Source of the DNA: an uncultured Myxococcales bacterium
Lineage (GTDB): Bacteria > Myxococcota_A > UBA9042
Assembly: GCA_903883645.1 (NCBI GenBank)
Contig: CAISBR010000025.1
Coordinates: 1 to 34,551, forward strand
Reading direction: 5' to 3'
Length of the DNA stretch: 34,551 nt
Position 1 is the stretch's first letter. Every line of letters starts with the position of its first letter. Under the pieces are notes generated by a model, which was not told the origin of the DNA, searched no databases, and was given only the letters and a program-made list of their open reading frames with translations. Shown here piece after piece: positions 8,198-15,742 of the stretch. The position numbers and the translations under genes were made by a program.

Positions 8198-11100
8198 TTG
8201 CTCTTGCGCACTTTCACTGCCCGCTTGCTCGTTTTCGCAGTCTTGGCCGGCTCGGCAGGCAGTCTTGCGGCATGCAGCGATCCCACGATCCCACAAGCCA
8301 CGCAAACCGCAGAAGACGACGCGGACACGAGCGCCGACGAGGCCGAGGCCGAGCTCGACGGGATTGGGGTCGACGCCCCAGTCGCTGACTTGGCGCAGGC
8401 CGATGCCTCACAACTCGAGATCGCAGCAGACGATGTGGATGGCCTTATCGCCGACTCGGCGGATGCTGACGCGACTGGAGATGGCCACGACGCCGCTGCG
8501 GACGGTGACGCGGACATGGCCGCTCAGGCCGATGCTGAGGTCAGCGATGCCGAAGCAGGCTCCGACGCAGCCCCAGGCGAGGTGGTCGACGATGCTGCTC
8601 TGCCTGGGCCGTGCCCTGGGGGCTGTGACGATAAAAATGGTTGTACTACAGACATTTGTGACGATATTGCGGGTTGCGAGCATGTGCCCAGCAGCGACCC
8701 TTGCGACGATGGCGACCCCTGCAGCGTCGGCGACGCTTGCGCAGTCGGCCTCTGCCAGGGCGGGCCAGCCAAGGACTGTGACGACAAGAACCCTTGTACT
8801 ACAGACACTTGTGCCCAAGCTGGCGGCGCGTGCAGCCACCTTGTGACCAAGGCCGCGTGCGACGACGGTAACCCTTGCACGATCAATGACTTCTGCTGGG
8901 GCAACGGCTGCTCGGGCCAGCCAATGGCGTGCGACGACGGCAACGCCTGCACCCAAGACACCTGCGTGCCCACCAGCGGCTGCAAGCACGTGGCCATTGA
9001 GGTCGCAAGTGGCTGTGATGACTTACTATATTGTACAAAGGTCGATATCTGTGTCGGCGGCGTGTGCTTTGGCAGTGGCAGCGCCTGCGATGACCAGAAC
9101 CCTTGTACAGTCGATAGTTGCAAGGAGCCGGGCAGCTGTAGTCACACGCCCTTTGTCGGCCCGTGCGACGATGGCATCAGCTGCACCGAGAAAGACCATT
9201 GCGTCGATTCGTCGTGCAAGGGGGCGCCCACGGTCTGCGACGACGCCAATCCGTGCACGAGCGATAGTTGTGAGATAAAGACTGGAAACTGCTTATGGAT
9301 TCCAGGCCCAGGCCCGTGCGACGACGGCAATTTCTGCACCAGCGGCGAGCAATGCCAAGGCGGCGTCTGCAGCGGCGGCAGCGCCAAGATATGCAACAGC
9401 GGCGCGTGCTTTGTAGGCAAGTGCGACCCAGCAAGCGGCGCGTGCAGCGCAGTGCCCAAGGCCGAAGGCGCCCCGTGCGGCACCCTGAGCGGCTGCCAGA
9501 GCGACAAGGTGTGCAGCGGCGGGGCGTGTACGGTCGGGCAGGGCGATGGCTGCGACGACGGCAACCCTTGCACCCAGGATGTGTGTGATAACCTTAGCAT
9601 TTGCAAGCATGTGCCGATGGATGGGGACTGCAGCGATGGCGACCCGTGCACCGGCGCCGACCACTGCAGCGCGGGCTCTTGCCTCGGCACCGCGCTCGCC
9701 TGCGATGACGATAATCCATGCACAGCAGGCAGTTGCTCCCCATCGGCCGGCGCCTGCGTGCAGAAACCGACCTTGGGCATCGCGTGCAGCGACGGCAACC
9801 CGTGCACTGTGGGTGACTTGTGCAGCGGTGGCGCGTGCTTACCGGGTCTACCCCTAGATTGCGACGACGGTAAGAAATGCACCAGCGACGACTGCAGCGC
9901 CAAGGGCTGCGGCCACACTCCTTTGCCCAACGGCGCCCCTTGCGACGACGGCAATGTGTGCACGGTGGGCGACGCGTGCATCGGGCTGCAGTGCGGCGGT
10001 GCGGGCAAGCTGGCCTGCAGCGACGGCAACAGCTGCACCGCCGACTGGTGCGAGCCCGGGCAGGGCTGCCAACATGCCGCGCAAAACTTGGCGTGCGACG
10101 ACGGCGATTGCTGCACGGCGGGCGACCACTGCGCGGCCGGCGCATGTACGCCCGACAGCACCACGCTCTGCGACGACGGTGTGGCATGTACGATCGACAG
10201 TTGCCTGCCCGGCGGCGGCTGCCACTTTGCCCCCGACAGCTCACCCGGCTGTGGCGTGTGCAGCGGCGACGACTTTGAGGGCGCCATCAGCGAGTGGTCC
10301 GCCTGGTCGGACGATAGCAGCTTTGTGCAATGGTTACCCAGTACTGCGCATCCTCGCGACGGCAAGGGCCATGTGCGCGCAGTGTGGAAAGGACCGGCCC
10401 CCAAGGGCGATAGCAATGCCAGGATGGCGCACCTGCAGCTGCGCAAGATTTTGCTGGGACCGGGGCCGGCCTGGCTGGCCTTCGACCTGTCGAGCCAGGC
10501 GCTGACGCAGGGCTGCTCGGTCGACACGCTGCACGTGGCAGTCAACGGCAAAGAGCTGTGGAAAAGCTGCAACGGTAAGCCCGGTGAGGGGGGCAACCCA
10601 TTGGGAGCGTGCACGAATTATCAACACGTGGTGGTGCCGCTCACGGGGTGGGTCGGTGCGCCGATCGACATTGACCTGCGGCTTGACGCGGGCGCAATGG
10701 CCGGCTCGGGCGGCACGATCGATGTGGATAATCTACAAGTTTACGGTAGTTGTGAGCCGGCGTGCCTGGGCATGGACCTGGAGCAGCACGATGCGGGCCT
10801 GCTGCCGACGGACAAGCAGCCGCCGTATCTTTTGCCAGCTTGGCCGCTCGTCAACTCCGCGCCGAATTACTTGGGGTGGAAGCGTGTAGCTACTGGTGGC
10901 CATACGGGAATTGGCACTCTACAGGCGCAGTGGGCGGGGCTGCCTCCGGGGCCGAAGCAGGCGACGTCCGTGCTGACCTGGCCCGCAGTCACGCCGAGTG
11001 CCAATGGGCAATTGTCCTTTTGGTATCGAGCAATTGGCCTCGGTGACCCCACCTGCGGTGGCGATGACTTGGAGGTGCTGGTGGCCGGCAAGCAGGTGTT

Positions 11101-11761
11101 CACTCGCTGCGACGACCAGGCTAACTGGGCGCAAGTGCAAGTAGATCTGGCTCCTTGGGTTGGGCAGAGTGTGGCGATCGAGCTGCGCGTGCGGTCGGCG
11201 GATACGACTGCCGCTGCGGGCGTGGTACAGGTCGACGACGTGGCGATTCGTGGAAATTGCAGTTATCGCTGTCTTTACGAGGATTTTAGTGCCGGCGCGG
11301 GCGAGTGGCAGGTGACGCAGACCAAGGGGTCGCCGGGCTGGGTCGCGAGTAGCGATGCGTATTCGCCACCTTTGGGCATGGCCGTGGATCAGACGGCGAG
11401 TGCGGCCCCAGGCGCCAAGGCGACGCTGAGCGAAGCGCCGCTGCTTGCCTTTGTTTTTCCTGCCCATGGCGGCACATGGCGGGCCCGCTTAAAGGTCGAT
11501 ACGCCCGATGCCACCTGTCCGAGCCCGCTGGTGACGGCGCGCGGCCAGGTTATCGGTAAGAAGGTAAAAGGCGGGCCGGCGACGGGGCCTGGCTACGACA
11601 TGGGCATGGTGTGTCAACCGCTCGCTGCCTGGACACTTTTTAGCGGCGAGCTGCCCATGGGATTGCCCGGTCGCGACGCTTGGATCCAGTTCGTGGCGCA
11701 AAGGCCGCTGGCGGCGGAGTCGAAAGTGCGCATCGACGATATCGAAATCCTGTGTCATTGA
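8198..11761 (+). CDS. Large lipoprotein with about twenty CTxDxC cysteine repeats and C-terminal beta modules
   Basis: The start is a TTG four bases after GGAGG, with a second TTG six bases on. The signal peptide is TARLLVFAVLAGSAGSLAAC with a lipobox. Upstream in-frame codons to 8063 lack a ribosome-binding site. Residues about 26-135 are an Ala/Asp-rich acidic linker. Residues about 138-690 are roughly twenty repeats of the type CDDGNPCTxDxC...C, resembling the Dicty_CTDC slime-mould repeat, with alternating CSxGxC modules. About 690-1187 contains three related beta-sandwich-like modules (DDFEGAISEWSAW, GMDLEQHDAG, YEDFSAGAGEWQV), each ending in an 'IDVDNLQVYGSC'-like strand. Probably a surface-exposed, disulfide-rich structural or adhesive protein. 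No enzymatic motif is seen. Confidence 0.8.
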   Translation: MLLRTFTARLLVFAVLAGSAGSLAACSDPTIPQATQTAEDDADTSADEAEAELDGIGVDAPVADLAQADASQLEIAADDVDGLIADSADADATGDGHDAAADGDADMAAQADAEVSDAEAGSDAAPGEVVDDAALPGPCPGGCDDKNGCTTDICDDIAGCEHVPSSDPCDDGDPCSVGDACAVGLCQGGPAKDCDDKNPCTTDTCAQAGGACSHLVTKAACDDGNPCTINDFCWGNGCSGQPMACDDGNACTQDTCVPTSGCKHVAIEVASGCDDLLYCTKVDICVGGVCFGSGSACDDQNPCTVDSCKEPGSCSHTPFVGPCDDGISCTEKDHCVDSSCKGAPTVCDDANPCTSDSCEIKTGNCLWIPGPGPCDDGNFCTSGEQCQGGVCSGGSAKICNSGACFVGKCDPASGACSAVPKAEGAPCGTLSGCQSDKVCSGGACTVGQGDGCDDGNPCTQDVCDNLSICKHVPMDGDCSDGDPCTGADHCSAGSCLGTALACDDDNPCTAGSCSPSAGACVQKPTLGIACSDGNPCTVGDLCSGGACLPGLPLDCDDGKKCTSDDCSAKGCGHTPLPNGAPCDDGNVCTVGDACIGLQCGGAGKLACSDGNSCTADWCEPGQGCQHAAQNLACDDGDCCTAGDHCAAGACTPDSTTLCDDGVACTIDSCLPGGGCHFAPDSSPGCGVCSGDDFEGAISEWSAWSDDSSFVQWLPSTAHPRDGKGHVRAVWKGPAPKGDSNARMAHLQLRKILLGPGPAWLAFDLSSQALTQGCSVDTLHVAVNGKELWKSCNGKPGEGGNPLGACTNYQHVVVPLTGWVGAPIDIDLRLDAGAMAGSGGTIDVDNLQVYGSCEPACLGMDLEQHDAGLLPTDKQPPYLLPAWPLVNSAPNYLGWKRVATGGHTGIGTLQAQWAGLPPGPKQATSVLTWPAVTPSANGQLSFWYRAIGLGDPTCGGDDLEVLVAGKQVFTRCDDQANWAQVQVDLAPWVGQSVAIELRVRSADTTAAAGVVQVDDVAIRGNCSYRCLYEDFSAGAGEWQVTQTKGSPGWVASSDAYSPPLGMAVDQTASAAPGAKATLSEAPLLAFVFPAHGGTWRARLKVDTPDATCPSPLVTARGQVIGKKVKGGPATGPGYDMGMVCQPLAAWTLFSGELPMGLPGRDAWIQFVAQRPLAAESKVRIDDIEILCH

Positions 11762-11792
11762 GCGAGCTTGCCGCCCGTGTGTAAATCCTAGT

Positions 11793-11821
11793 TTGCCTAT
11801 AGGGAATAGCTTTGCTACGCT
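11793..11821 (+). promoter_or_regulatory. Possible promoter for the YeeE/YedE pair
   Basis: TTGCCT and TACGCT are separated by 17 bp, about 40 bp before the start codon. The match to the consensus is weak. Confidence 0.25.
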
Positions 11822-11861
11822 GTTCTCACGCGGCGCGGGCGCGTGGATGGCGAGGCTAGTC

Positions 11862-12281
11862 ATGAAGAGCGAGTGGTTGCGCGCACTGACCGGCGGTGCC
11901 CTGTTGGGCGCTGCGTCGGTGCTGCTGCTGTGGGGCAACGGGCGCATTGCAGGGGTCTCGGGCATCGCGGGCGTGGCACTGCGGCTTAAGGGCGGCGACT
12001 TAGCCTGGCGCCTGCTGTTTCTGGGTGGTCTGGCCCTGGCCGGGCTGCTCGCCGTTGCGCTGGGGCATGTGCAGTTCGACGTCGCGGCGCTGCCGAGTGG
12101 CGGCGGGCTGGTGGTCGCAGGGCTGGCCGTCGGCCTTGGCACCCGCTATGCCAATGGTTGCACGAGCGGCCACGGAATCTGTGGAATCTCGAGGGGATCG
12201 CTGCGGTCGATGGTGGCGACGGGCACGTTCATGGCGGCGGCCGCGGGTACGGTTTTTGCGGTGCGTCACTTGGGACAGTAG
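11862..12281 (+). CDS. YeeE/YedE family sulfur-compound permease, first half
   Basis: A 139-residue membrane protein with about four hydrophobic segments. It carries the family signature [19 protein letters not shown], with the conserved Cys near residue 100. YeeE/TsuA proteins import thiosulfate by passing it along conserved cysteines. Here the transporter is split into two genes, as in many bacteria that pair a short YeeE with a DUF6691 protein. The ATG at 11862 is preceded by GCGAGG at good spacing. ATGs upstream at 11793 and 11847 are in frame but less well placed. The second half starts 39 bases downstream. The convergent neighbour is a cysteine-synthase/rhodanese fusion, which fits thiosulfate assimilation. 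Confidence 0.85.
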   Translation: MKSEWLRALTGGALLGAASVLLLWGNGRIAGVSGIAGVALRLKGGDLAWRLLFLGGLALAGLLAVALGHVQFDVAALPSGGGLVVAGLAVGLGTRYANGCTSGHGICGISRGSLRSMVATGTFMAAAAGTVFAVRHLGQ

Positions 12282-12320
12282 TGGCCTATACCCAGTAGTT
12301 TTATATGCTTGGAGCGCACC

Positions 12321-12818
12321 ATGGCGAAGATCGCCCCCCTGTTTACCGCCCTGTTGTCGGGCCTGCTCTTTGGCGCCGGTCTAATCTTGGCCGACATGAC
12401 GAACCCCGGACGCGTTCTCAACTTTCTTGATGTGGCGGGCACGTTCGACCCGACCCTGGCGTTTGTGATGGGCGGCGCGATTGCCGTATACACTCCGCTG
12501 TACTGGCTGGGTATCCGGCGCGCAAAGCCGCTCGCTGAAAGCAAGTTTGACCTGCCCACGCTCCGCAGAGTCGAGCCGCGCCTAATTGGCGGCTCCGTGC
12601 TTTTCGGTATTGGCTGGGGCTTGGCGGGCGTGTGCCCAGGGCCCGCGTTGGTGGTAGCCGGCGCGGGTGTGCAGCCGGTGGCCCTGTTCAGCGCAGCCAT
12701 GGTTGGCGGCATGGGCCTGTTCGAGGCCGTTGAAGCGTTGCGGGTGCGCGTCCGCAGGTCGGCGGCCCAGCACGAGGTGGTGCCTCAGCACTTCGCGCCG
12801 TCGACCGTGGACTCGTAG
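12321..12818 (+). CDS. YeeE/YedE family permease, second half (DUF6691 type)
   Basis: A 165-residue membrane protein with several hydrophobic helices. ALLSGLLFGAGLILADMTNP is typical of the DUF6691 half of the split transporter. GIGWGLAGVCPGPALV supplies the second conserved Cys (about residue 105). The ATG at 12321 is preceded by GGAG at 12311-12314 and is preferred over a TTG at 12309. It is co-transcribed with the first half. After its stop lie two direct copies of the dispersed repeat and then the convergent cysteine-synthase gene. Confidence 0.85.
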   Translation: MAKIAPLFTALLSGLLFGAGLILADMTNPGRVLNFLDVAGTFDPTLAFVMGGAIAVYTPLYWLGIRRAKPLAESKFDLPTLRRVEPRLIGGSVLFGIGWGLAGVCPGPALVVAGAGVQPVALFSAAMVGGMGLFEAVEALRVRVRRSAAQHEVVPQHFAPSTVDS

Positions 12819-12844
12819 GCCCTGTTCAAGCTGCGCAGCGGCTG

Positions 12845-12871
12845 GCAGCCATTTTCTACTCACTGAATTTA
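12845..12871 (-). repeat. Dispersed AT-rich repeat, copy C
   Basis: In motif orientation it reads TAAATTCAGTG then AGTAGAAAATGGCTGC. It lies in the convergent gap after the permease. Its 3' flank extends the motif into GGCTGCCAGCC, a short inverted repeat. Confidence 0.8.
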
Positions 12872-12987
12872 GACGACTTATCTTTGTCCTGCAGTTCCAG
12901 CCGCGACGCAGCCAGCCGCAATTGGCGTGCGTGGCGGAGGGCGCGCCTTGTCGCACGAAGGCCAGGCCGCGTTTCGCATAACGAGTT

Positions 12988-13012
12988 GCAGCCATTTTCT
13001 ACTGCTTGAATT
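12988..13012 (-). repeat. Dispersed AT-rich repeat, copy D
   Basis: In motif orientation it reads AATTCAAGC then AGTAGAAAATGGCTGC. It is in the same direction as copy C, 143 bp away start to start. The 116 bp between them has no ORF or clear structure. Confidence 0.8.
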
Positions 13013-13024
13013 GACTAGATTTGG

Positions 13025-14365
13025 CTAGGCGCCAGCGGTGGTGGGCAAGCCAGCTTCGACCCAGCCGTCCATACCGCCGTATACGCTTTTGACGTTGCGG
13101 TAACCTTGGGCTTTGAGCAGCAACATGCCGTAAACCGAGCGCTTGCCCTTGGCACAGAAGGTGACGATGGGTGCGTCGAGGTCTTCGGGCAGGGCGAGCG
13201 CGGGGCCCTTGGTCAGGTCGCCGAGCGGTACGTTCAGGGCGCCGGCCACGCCTTTCTGGGCGACTTCGTTGGGATTGCGGACGTCGACGAGGGTGGCGCC
13301 TTGGCGAACGCGCTGCAGGGCCTCGAGCGCGCCAATGACGTCAGGGCCATTCTCGGCGAACTTGGCGGCGGCGGTCAGCTGCTCGGCAAACGGCCCCGCG
13401 GTCTGTGCGGCGGGTTCGGGCGGGCCAAACAGCTCGGGCAAGTGCTTGCGGAACGATGTCATGTACTTAAAAGCATTGTCGGGGAAGATCACCACGCAGA
13501 CATTGCCCGGTTCGTCGGGCACAGCCTTGAGCACCGCGGCCAGCGCCATGCCGCTAGTGGGGCCGGCAGCGATACTATCCTGCAAAATTAGGCACTTACA
13601 CATGCCGTATGCTTCCGCGTCGGTGATCTCGAACACGCCGTTGTACTCTTCGGGCAAGAAGAAGCTGGTGAGGGCCAATGCCTTGCGACTGCGCACGCCC
13701 GGAATGTCGTGGCCATCGGTCGGATGCGCGCCGAACACCGCGACCGCTGGGTTTTGCTCTTTCAAGTAGCGCCCTGTGCCCGTGATGGTGCCGCAAGTGC
13801 CCAAGCCTGCGACAAAATGGGTGACCTTGCCGCCGGTTTGGCGCCAGATCTCGGGCCCGGTGGTCAAGTAGTGCGCCTCGGGATTGGCTGGATTGGCGTA
13901 CTGATTCAGCGACTTCCAACCCGGTTGCTTGCCCAACTCCGCGGCCTTGGCCATCGCGCCCTCCGGCTGGCCGGGCATTGGACATAGATCATCATTCAAT
14001 TCAATCAGGTTTGTGCCAAATAGCCGCAGCGCCGAGCGCTTCTCGAGGGGGATCGCCTTCGACAACGTCGCGGTAAAATTGTAACCCCGGGCATTGCTTA
14101 TCATCGCTAGGCCCATACCGGTGTTGCCCGAGGTCGGCTCGACCAAGTTCTCGAGCTTGTCGCCCCGCCGCTCTGCGTCGCCGATCAAGTTGGCGGCCAC
14201 GCGGTCCTTTACCGCGCCGAACGGGTTGTACCATTCGAGCTTGGCATAGACCTGCGTGTGCTTAAATGGCAGGCAGCGATTCAGCCGCACCAAGGGCGTC
14301 GGGTTATCCACATTCGACAGCATATCTATTGTGTTGTCGTACACGCGCAGCTTGAAGTCGGTCAC
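13025..14365 (-). CDS. PLP-dependent cysteine synthase/CBS-family enzyme fused to a rhodanese domain
   Basis: Residues about 8-320 are a fold-type II PLP enzyme of the O-acetylserine sulfhydrylase/CBS group: NPTPLVRLNR, the Schiff-base Lys in NPFGAVKDRVA (Lys53), TSGNTGMGLA and GTCGTITGTGRYLK. Residues about 345-446 are a rhodanese domain (TLVDVRNPNEV, then the active-site loop CAKGKRS with Cys404, and GGMDGWVEAGLP). The enzyme probably makes cysteine or S-sulfocysteine from an activated serine and sulfide or thiosulfate, with the rhodanese handling sulfane sulfur. I chose the GTG at 14365 because GGAG precedes it by six bases; an ATG 15 codons upstream is possible. It converges on a YeeE/YedE transporter. 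Confidence 0.87.
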   Translation of the reverse strand: MTDFKLRVYDNTIDMLSNVDNPTPLVRLNRCLPFKHTQVYAKLEWYNPFGAVKDRVAANLIGDAERRGDKLENLVEPTSGNTGMGLAMISNARGYNFTATLSKAIPLEKRSALRLFGTNLIELNDDLCPMPGQPEGAMAKAAELGKQPGWKSLNQYANPANPEAHYLTTGPEIWRQTGGKVTHFVAGLGTCGTITGTGRYLKEQNPAVAVFGAHPTDGHDIPGVRSRKALALTSFFLPEEYNGVFEITDAEAYGMCKCLILQDSIAAGPTSGMALAAVLKAVPDEPGNVCVVIFPDNAFKYMTSFRKHLPELFGPPEPAAQTAGPFAEQLTAAAKFAENGPDVIGALEALQRVRQGATLVDVRNPNEVAQKGVAGALNVPLGDLTKGPALALPEDLDAPIVTFCAKGKRSVYGMLLLKAQGYRNVKSVYGGMDGWVEAGLPTTAGA

Positions 14366-14478
14366 GAAATGCTCCTGCAGAGGCGGCCGCCTGGATATCT
14401 CCATCGGCATAGTAGAGAAGTGTAGCGGCGCCCCCGGCAGTTGGCAAATCGGTTGTAGCCCCGCGCGGCGAATCCTGT

Positions 14479-14507
14479 TTGTGGCACGGCGCGTTCCCGG
14501 CTACACT
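14479..14507 (+). promoter_or_regulatory. Probable promoter of the pseudaminic acid operon
   Basis: TTGTGG and TACACT are separated by 17 bp and lie about 50 bp before the first gene, in the divergent gap. A TGGCACG in the spacer resembles a sigma-54 -24 box but has no matching -12 box. Confidence 0.4.
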
Positions 14508-14557
14508 GCCCGCCCGGTCGCGCCCCGCCACGGCCGTTGCCGATGAGGATTGCCCCG

Positions 14558-15739
14558 ATGTCTACCCCATTTTTGCCCTATGGTCGCCAGAGCATCAGCG
14601 AAGACGACATTGCCGCCGTAACAGCGGTACTTCGCAGTGATTTCTTGACCCAAGGCCCCGAGGTCGAGCGTTTTGAAACGGCGCTGCGCGAGGCCGGTGG
14701 CGCCAAGCACGCTATCGCCTATAGCCATGGAACAGCAGCACTTTTTGGCGCTTGCTGGGCCGCAGGTGTGGGACCCGGCGACGAGATTGTCACTTCGGCG
14801 ATCACCTTCGCCGCCTCGGCCAATTGTGCAGCGTATTTGGGTGCTTTGCCCGTGTTCGCCGATGTGCGCGCCGACACGTGCGGCATCGACGTCGCCAGCA
14901 TTGAGCGGGCCATCACGCCGCGGACAAAGGTGCTAATTCCCGTTGATTTTACAGGGCAACCCGCGGATCTTGCGCAGGTGTACGCGCTGGCAAAAAAACA
15001 CGGTTTGCTGGTGATCGAAGACGCGGCGCACAGCCTGGGCGCGACTTACCAAGGCGAGTCGGTGGGTTGTGGTCGGTATGCCGACATGACGATGCTGTCG
15101 TTTCACCCGGTCAAGCACGTCACCACCGGCGAGGGCGGCGCGGTGCTGACCAACGATGATAACTTGGCCCAGCGACTACGTTTGTTTCGCAATCACGGCA
15201 TCGAGCGCGACGAGGCCCGCTTTGTGGCGCAGCCGAACCCGGGGCCCTGGTACCACGAAATGCAGGAGCTAGGTCACAACTTTCGCCTGACCGACATGCA
15301 GGCCGCGCTGGGGCGGTCGCAGATGGGGCGTCTGGGGCTGTTTGTCGAGCGGCGGCGCGCGATTGCGGCCCTGTACGCCGAGCTGCTGCTCGACCTGCCA
15401 CGGGTGCGGCCACTGGTGCAATTGCCTGATCGGGCCAGTAGTTATCACCTGTATGCCGTGCAGATCGACCTGGCGGCGGCGGGCAAGGGTCGCGCAGAGG
15501 TGATGCAGCAACTGCGGCAACTCGGCATCGGCACTCAGGTTCACTACATTCCGGTGTACCGCCATCCGTACCACCAGCGGGCCTTGGCGGCGGCGGGAAA
15601 GCCACACCTGCCGGAGCAATTCCCCAATGCGGAAGCCTACTACGCGGACGCGCTGTCGCTGCCCATGTACCCGGCCCTGACCGATGACGATGTGACGCGG
15701 GTCGTTGCGGCGCTGCGGCAGGTTGTTGGGGTTGGCTAG
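14558..15739 (+). CDS. pseC: UDP-4-amino-sugar aminotransferase PseC (DegT/DnrJ/EryC1 family)
   Basis: PseC converts the PseB 4-keto product into UDP-4-amino-4,6-dideoxy-N-acetyl-altrosamine, using PLP and glutamate, in the cytoplasm. The N-terminus FLPYGRQSISEDDIAAV and SDFLTQGP are PseC-like. Family motifs include SHGTAALFGACWA, EDAAHSLGA and the PLP-binding Lys186 in SFHPVKHVTTGEGG. At 393 residues it is of normal length. The ATG chosen follows GAGG by nine bases; upstream ATG and TTG codons (14543, 14537) are in frame but poorly placed. It is the first gene of the operon, and the next start is three bases after its stop. Confidence 0.9.
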   Translation: MSTPFLPYGRQSISEDDIAAVTAVLRSDFLTQGPEVERFETALREAGGAKHAIAYSHGTAALFGACWAAGVGPGDEIVTSAITFAASANCAAYLGALPVFADVRADTCGIDVASIERAITPRTKVLIPVDFTGQPADLAQVYALAKKHGLLVIEDAAHSLGATYQGESVGCGRYADMTMLSFHPVKHVTTGEGGAVLTNDDNLAQRLRLFRNHGIERDEARFVAQPNPGPWYHEMQELGHNFRLTDMQAALGRSQMGRLGLFVERRRAIAALYAELLLDLPRVRPLVQLPDRASSYHLYAVQIDLAAAGKGRAEVMQQLRQLGIGTQVHYIPVYRHPYHQRALAAAGKPHLPEQFPNAEAYYADALSLPMYPALTDDDVTRVVAALRQVVGVG

Positions 15740-15742
15740 GCC

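Noticed and set aside
9142..10614. Long antisense ORF (490 codons) opposite the Cys-repeat gene
   Set aside because: GC-rich shadow of the CTxDxC codon pattern; no start signal, Ser/Pro/His-rich and repetitive. The plus-strand gene has signal peptide, ribosome-binding site and conserved repeats.
14482..14488. TGGCACG as a sigma-54 -24 box before pseC
   Set aside because: No TTGC-type -12 box at the required spacing.
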